A DNA stretch of 64,000 bases from Bacteroidetes bacterium RIFCSPLOWO2_12_FULL_35_15 (GTDB lineage: Bacteria > Bacteroidota > Bacteroidia > 2-12-FULL-35-15). Below the pieces are notes generated by a model, which saw only the letters and a program-made list of their open reading frames with translations, had not been told where the DNA came from and ran no database searches. The position numbers and the translations under genes are program-made. How positions within the stretch are numbered: position 1 is the first letter of the stretch; every line of letters starts with the position of its first letter. Below, in pieces: positions 62,590 through 64,000 of the stretch. The DNA lies in NCBI GenBank assembly GCA_001769385.1, contig MEPB01000049.1:1-64000 (forward strand), in the 5' to 3' direction.

Positions 62590-62765
62590 TGTATAGGTTA
62601 ATTAGGTGATTGGGTTATTTTTGATTAAGTAAATTAGGTTTATTGTTTATTGGTTGATTAAGTTAATCGGGTTTATTGCTTAGATAAATATTTTTTTTAA
62701 TAATTATTACAATTTCGTTTTCAAAAACATATCCATTTTCCCTAATTAACTAATTCAACCTTTCC
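62590..62765. repeat. AT-rich GGTTAATTAGG-word inverted repeat
   Basis: AGGTTAATTAGGTGATTGGG and several similar words (GGTTGATTAAGTTAATCGGG) on the left face CCCTAATTAACTAATTCAACC and CCCTTAATTAACTCC on the right. The word pattern is the same as at 24247-24335, which suggests one dispersed family. It fills the gap between lepB and wbqC. Confidence 0.5.
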
Positions 62766-62772
62766 CTTCCCC

Positions 62773-63831
62773 TTAATTAACTCCTTTAAACCATCTGTTC
62801 CAACGTATGTGATTTCCTTCTTCTGCTTTATTAATAGACATTATCACACCAACAGTTTTTCCTACAACATGATCTTCAGGTACGAACCCCCAGAAACGAG
62901 AATCAGCAGAATTGTGCCTGTTATCGCCCATCATAAAAAAATAATTCATTTTAAAAGTATAATGGGTAGTATATTTATTATTTAGGAAGATGGAATCATT
63001 CGAAATACGTAAGTCGTTTTTTTCATATGTTTTTATAATACGCTCATAGAGTGGGAGGGAGTCGATACTCAATTTCACCGAGTCGCCTTTTTTAGGAACA
63101 TACAGTGGGCCGAAAAAATCTACATTCCATAAAAAATGTTCGTTGGCAGGAAACATATAATCATTGTAATGTCCTTTGTTTTCCAGAAAGGGTTCAACAC
63201 TTTTTATACGCGGAACTTTTTTTATATTTTCAAGATCTTCCAGATTCAATGTAAACCAAAACTCTCCATCTTTCCGCATATTACCTCCATTTACAAGTCC
63301 GTATTTTGTTAAGGTATCCGAATTAAGATATACTGTATCAGAAACAACTTTATATGTAAATTGTAATTTTTCCGGCAAGTCGTTGTATTTCCCATTTATA
63401 TAAACTTGTCCGGTTCTTATTTCAATCGTATCACCTGCAATAGCTACACAACGTTTGATATAATACGTTTTTTGATCTATCGGATAATCATCTTCAATTG
63501 GAAAATTGAAAACTACGATATCGTTTCTATCAATATCCGGTGAACCAAACAAACGTATGTAAGGAATTCTTATCCAGTCGAGGTATGATTTTGTCCTTTC
63601 GGTAAAAGGCAATCGCTGATGAGCAAAGGGAAAGGAAAAAAGAGTAATGGGGATACGTGGTCCGTAACTTAATTTACTTACTAAAATATAATCACCGGTA
63701 AGTAGTGTCTTTTCCATTGAAGCAGATGGAATTGTAAATGCTTCGAAAAAGAAAACACGAAATAAAATAATGGTAATAAAAGCCAAAAGAATAGCTTTTG
63801 CCCACTCCTTTATTGTTGATTTTTTTTTCAA
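62773..63831 (-). CDS. lepB: signal peptidase I
   Basis: LepB cleaves signal peptides at the outer face of the inner membrane. The 352-residue protein has an N-terminal membrane anchor (about 12-30), the catalytic Ser38 in FTIPSASMEKTLLTGDYILV, the general-base Lys126 in KTYYIKRCVAIAGD and the C-terminal box MMGDNRHNSADSRFWGFVPE. As in other Bacteroidota a long insertion (about residues 145-290) sits between the Lys and the GDNR box. The start is TTG at 63831, two bases after the stop of the upstream gene, so translation is coupled. Next downstream is wbqC. Confidence 0.92.
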   Translation of the reverse strand: MKKKSTIKEWAKAILLAFITIILFRVFFFEAFTIPSASMEKTLLTGDYILVSKLSYGPRIPITLFSFPFAHQRLPFTERTKSYLDWIRIPYIRLFGSPDIDRNDIVVFNFPIEDDYPIDQKTYYIKRCVAIAGDTIEIRTGQVYINGKYNDLPEKLQFTYKVVSDTVYLNSDTLTKYGLVNGGNMRKDGEFWFTLNLEDLENIKKVPRIKSVEPFLENKGHYNDYMFPANEHFLWNVDFFGPLYVPKKGDSVKLSIDSLPLYERIIKTYEKNDLRISNDSIFLNNKYTTHYTFKMNYFFMMGDNRHNSADSRFWGFVPEDHVVGKTVGVIMSINKAEEGNHIRWNRWFKGVN

Positions 63832-63833
63832 TT

Positions 63834-64000
63834 TTATTTATTTACTTTTTTTTCTGAACGTTTTCTTCTGAAATAGCCAAAACCTGTGATGGCAATTACA
63901 ATAACAATAAAATGAATAAAGTAAGAGTGTGATAAGCCATCTTTAGTAACAAAGCAGAAAAAACGAGCTCTACGCGCAGGGTCATCAAATAACGATGTTT
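63834..64000 (-). CDS. C-terminal tail of a membrane protein, probably a second signal peptidase I (partial)
   Basis: The last 55 codons of a gene that begins beyond the right edge. The end reads SLFDDPARRARFFCFVTKDG, LSHSYFIHFIVIVIAITGFG and YFRRKRSEKKVNK: a short extracytoplasmic part, one membrane helix and a basic tail. Some Bacteroidota LepB proteins end with a similar soluble piece followed by a C-terminal membrane helix, so a lepB paralogue directly upstream of lepB is the best guess. No catalytic residue is inside the window, so it stays a guess. Confidence 0.45.
   Translation of the reverse strand, partial: TSLFDDPARRARFFCFVTKDGLSHSYFIHFIVIVIAITGFGYFRRKRSEKKVNK

Noticed and set aside
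1-64000. tRNA, rRNA, CRISPR arrays, riboswitches
   Set aside because: I looked for tRNA T-loop sequences, regularly spaced direct repeats and large structured leaders in the intergenic regions and found none that hold up.

Overview
The window is chromosomal DNA of a member of the Bacteroidota. The evidence is consistent across it. The DNA is AT-rich. Several genes are preceded by TAnnTTTG -7 promoter boxes, the Bacteroidota primary sigma-factor signature. Three coding segments carry or once carried type IX secretion (T9SS) C-terminal sorting domains, and a porT-like gene is present. Other typical markers are DUF4783-nadC, PadR-PspC, porT-ubiE, lepB-wbqC and TPR-SpoIIE phosphatase genes. It looks like ordinary, gene-dense chromosome: I see no rRNA, tRNA, CRISPR array, prophage, insertion sequence or plasmid gene.

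Layout. 1-8.4 kb: a cupin gene cut by the left edge, proline catabolism (pruA), two proteins of unknown role, murQ, and a fused alpha-beta E1 of a 2-oxoacid dehydrogenase. 8.4-10.5 kb: three tandem paralogous membrane proteins. 10.9-12.9 kb: a PadR-PspC operon with a perfect 41-bp operator over its promoter. 13-24 kb: terC, brkB-like, nadC/DUF4783, rlmH, cvfB-like, a holin-like membrane protein, an FAD oxidoreductase, then aspartate aminotransferase, heptose kinase, ubiE and porT in one run. 24-26 kb: the catalytic subunit of a methylmalonyl-CoA mutase. 26-33 kb: a giant T9SS-exported repeat protein split by one in-frame TAA. 33-43 kb: a TPR-SpoIIE phosphatase, an enoyl-CoA hydratase-like protein, rluF, a DbpA-like helicase also split by an in-frame TAA, a second T9SS protein and a second fused E1. 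43-47 kb: DUF1456, a secreted protein, korA and a korB with a fused gamma domain, and a GNAT acetyltransferase. 47-50 kb: a second TPR-SpoIIE gene broken at an A8 tract, with a decayed copy of its 3' end beside it. 50-57 kb: clpB, small proteins, ppx, ppk1 and a histone-like basic protein. 57-64 kb: a DUF6580 membrane protein, an acyl-CoA carboxylase beta subunit, a third TPR-SpoIIE gene, wbqC, lepB and the tail of a probable second signal peptidase.

How the genes fit together. The metabolic genes point to amino-acid and branched-chain or odd-chain carbon oxidation: P5C dehydrogenase, two thiamine-dependent E1 proteins, 2-oxoacid:ferredoxin oxidoreductase, a methylcrotonyl/propionyl-CoA carboxylase-type subunit, enoyl-CoA hydratase-like protein and methylmalonyl-CoA mutase. 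Polyphosphate is made and degraded by the ppk1-ppx pair. Export is served by PorT, the signal peptidase(s) and their T9SS substrates.

The most unusual signals are three interrupted genes (two in-frame TAA codons and one homopolymer frameshift), the PadR operator, the beta-gamma fusion in KorB, the lysine-rich protein next to ppk1, and several families of intergenic palindromes. No clearly new multi-gene defence or mobile system is visible.
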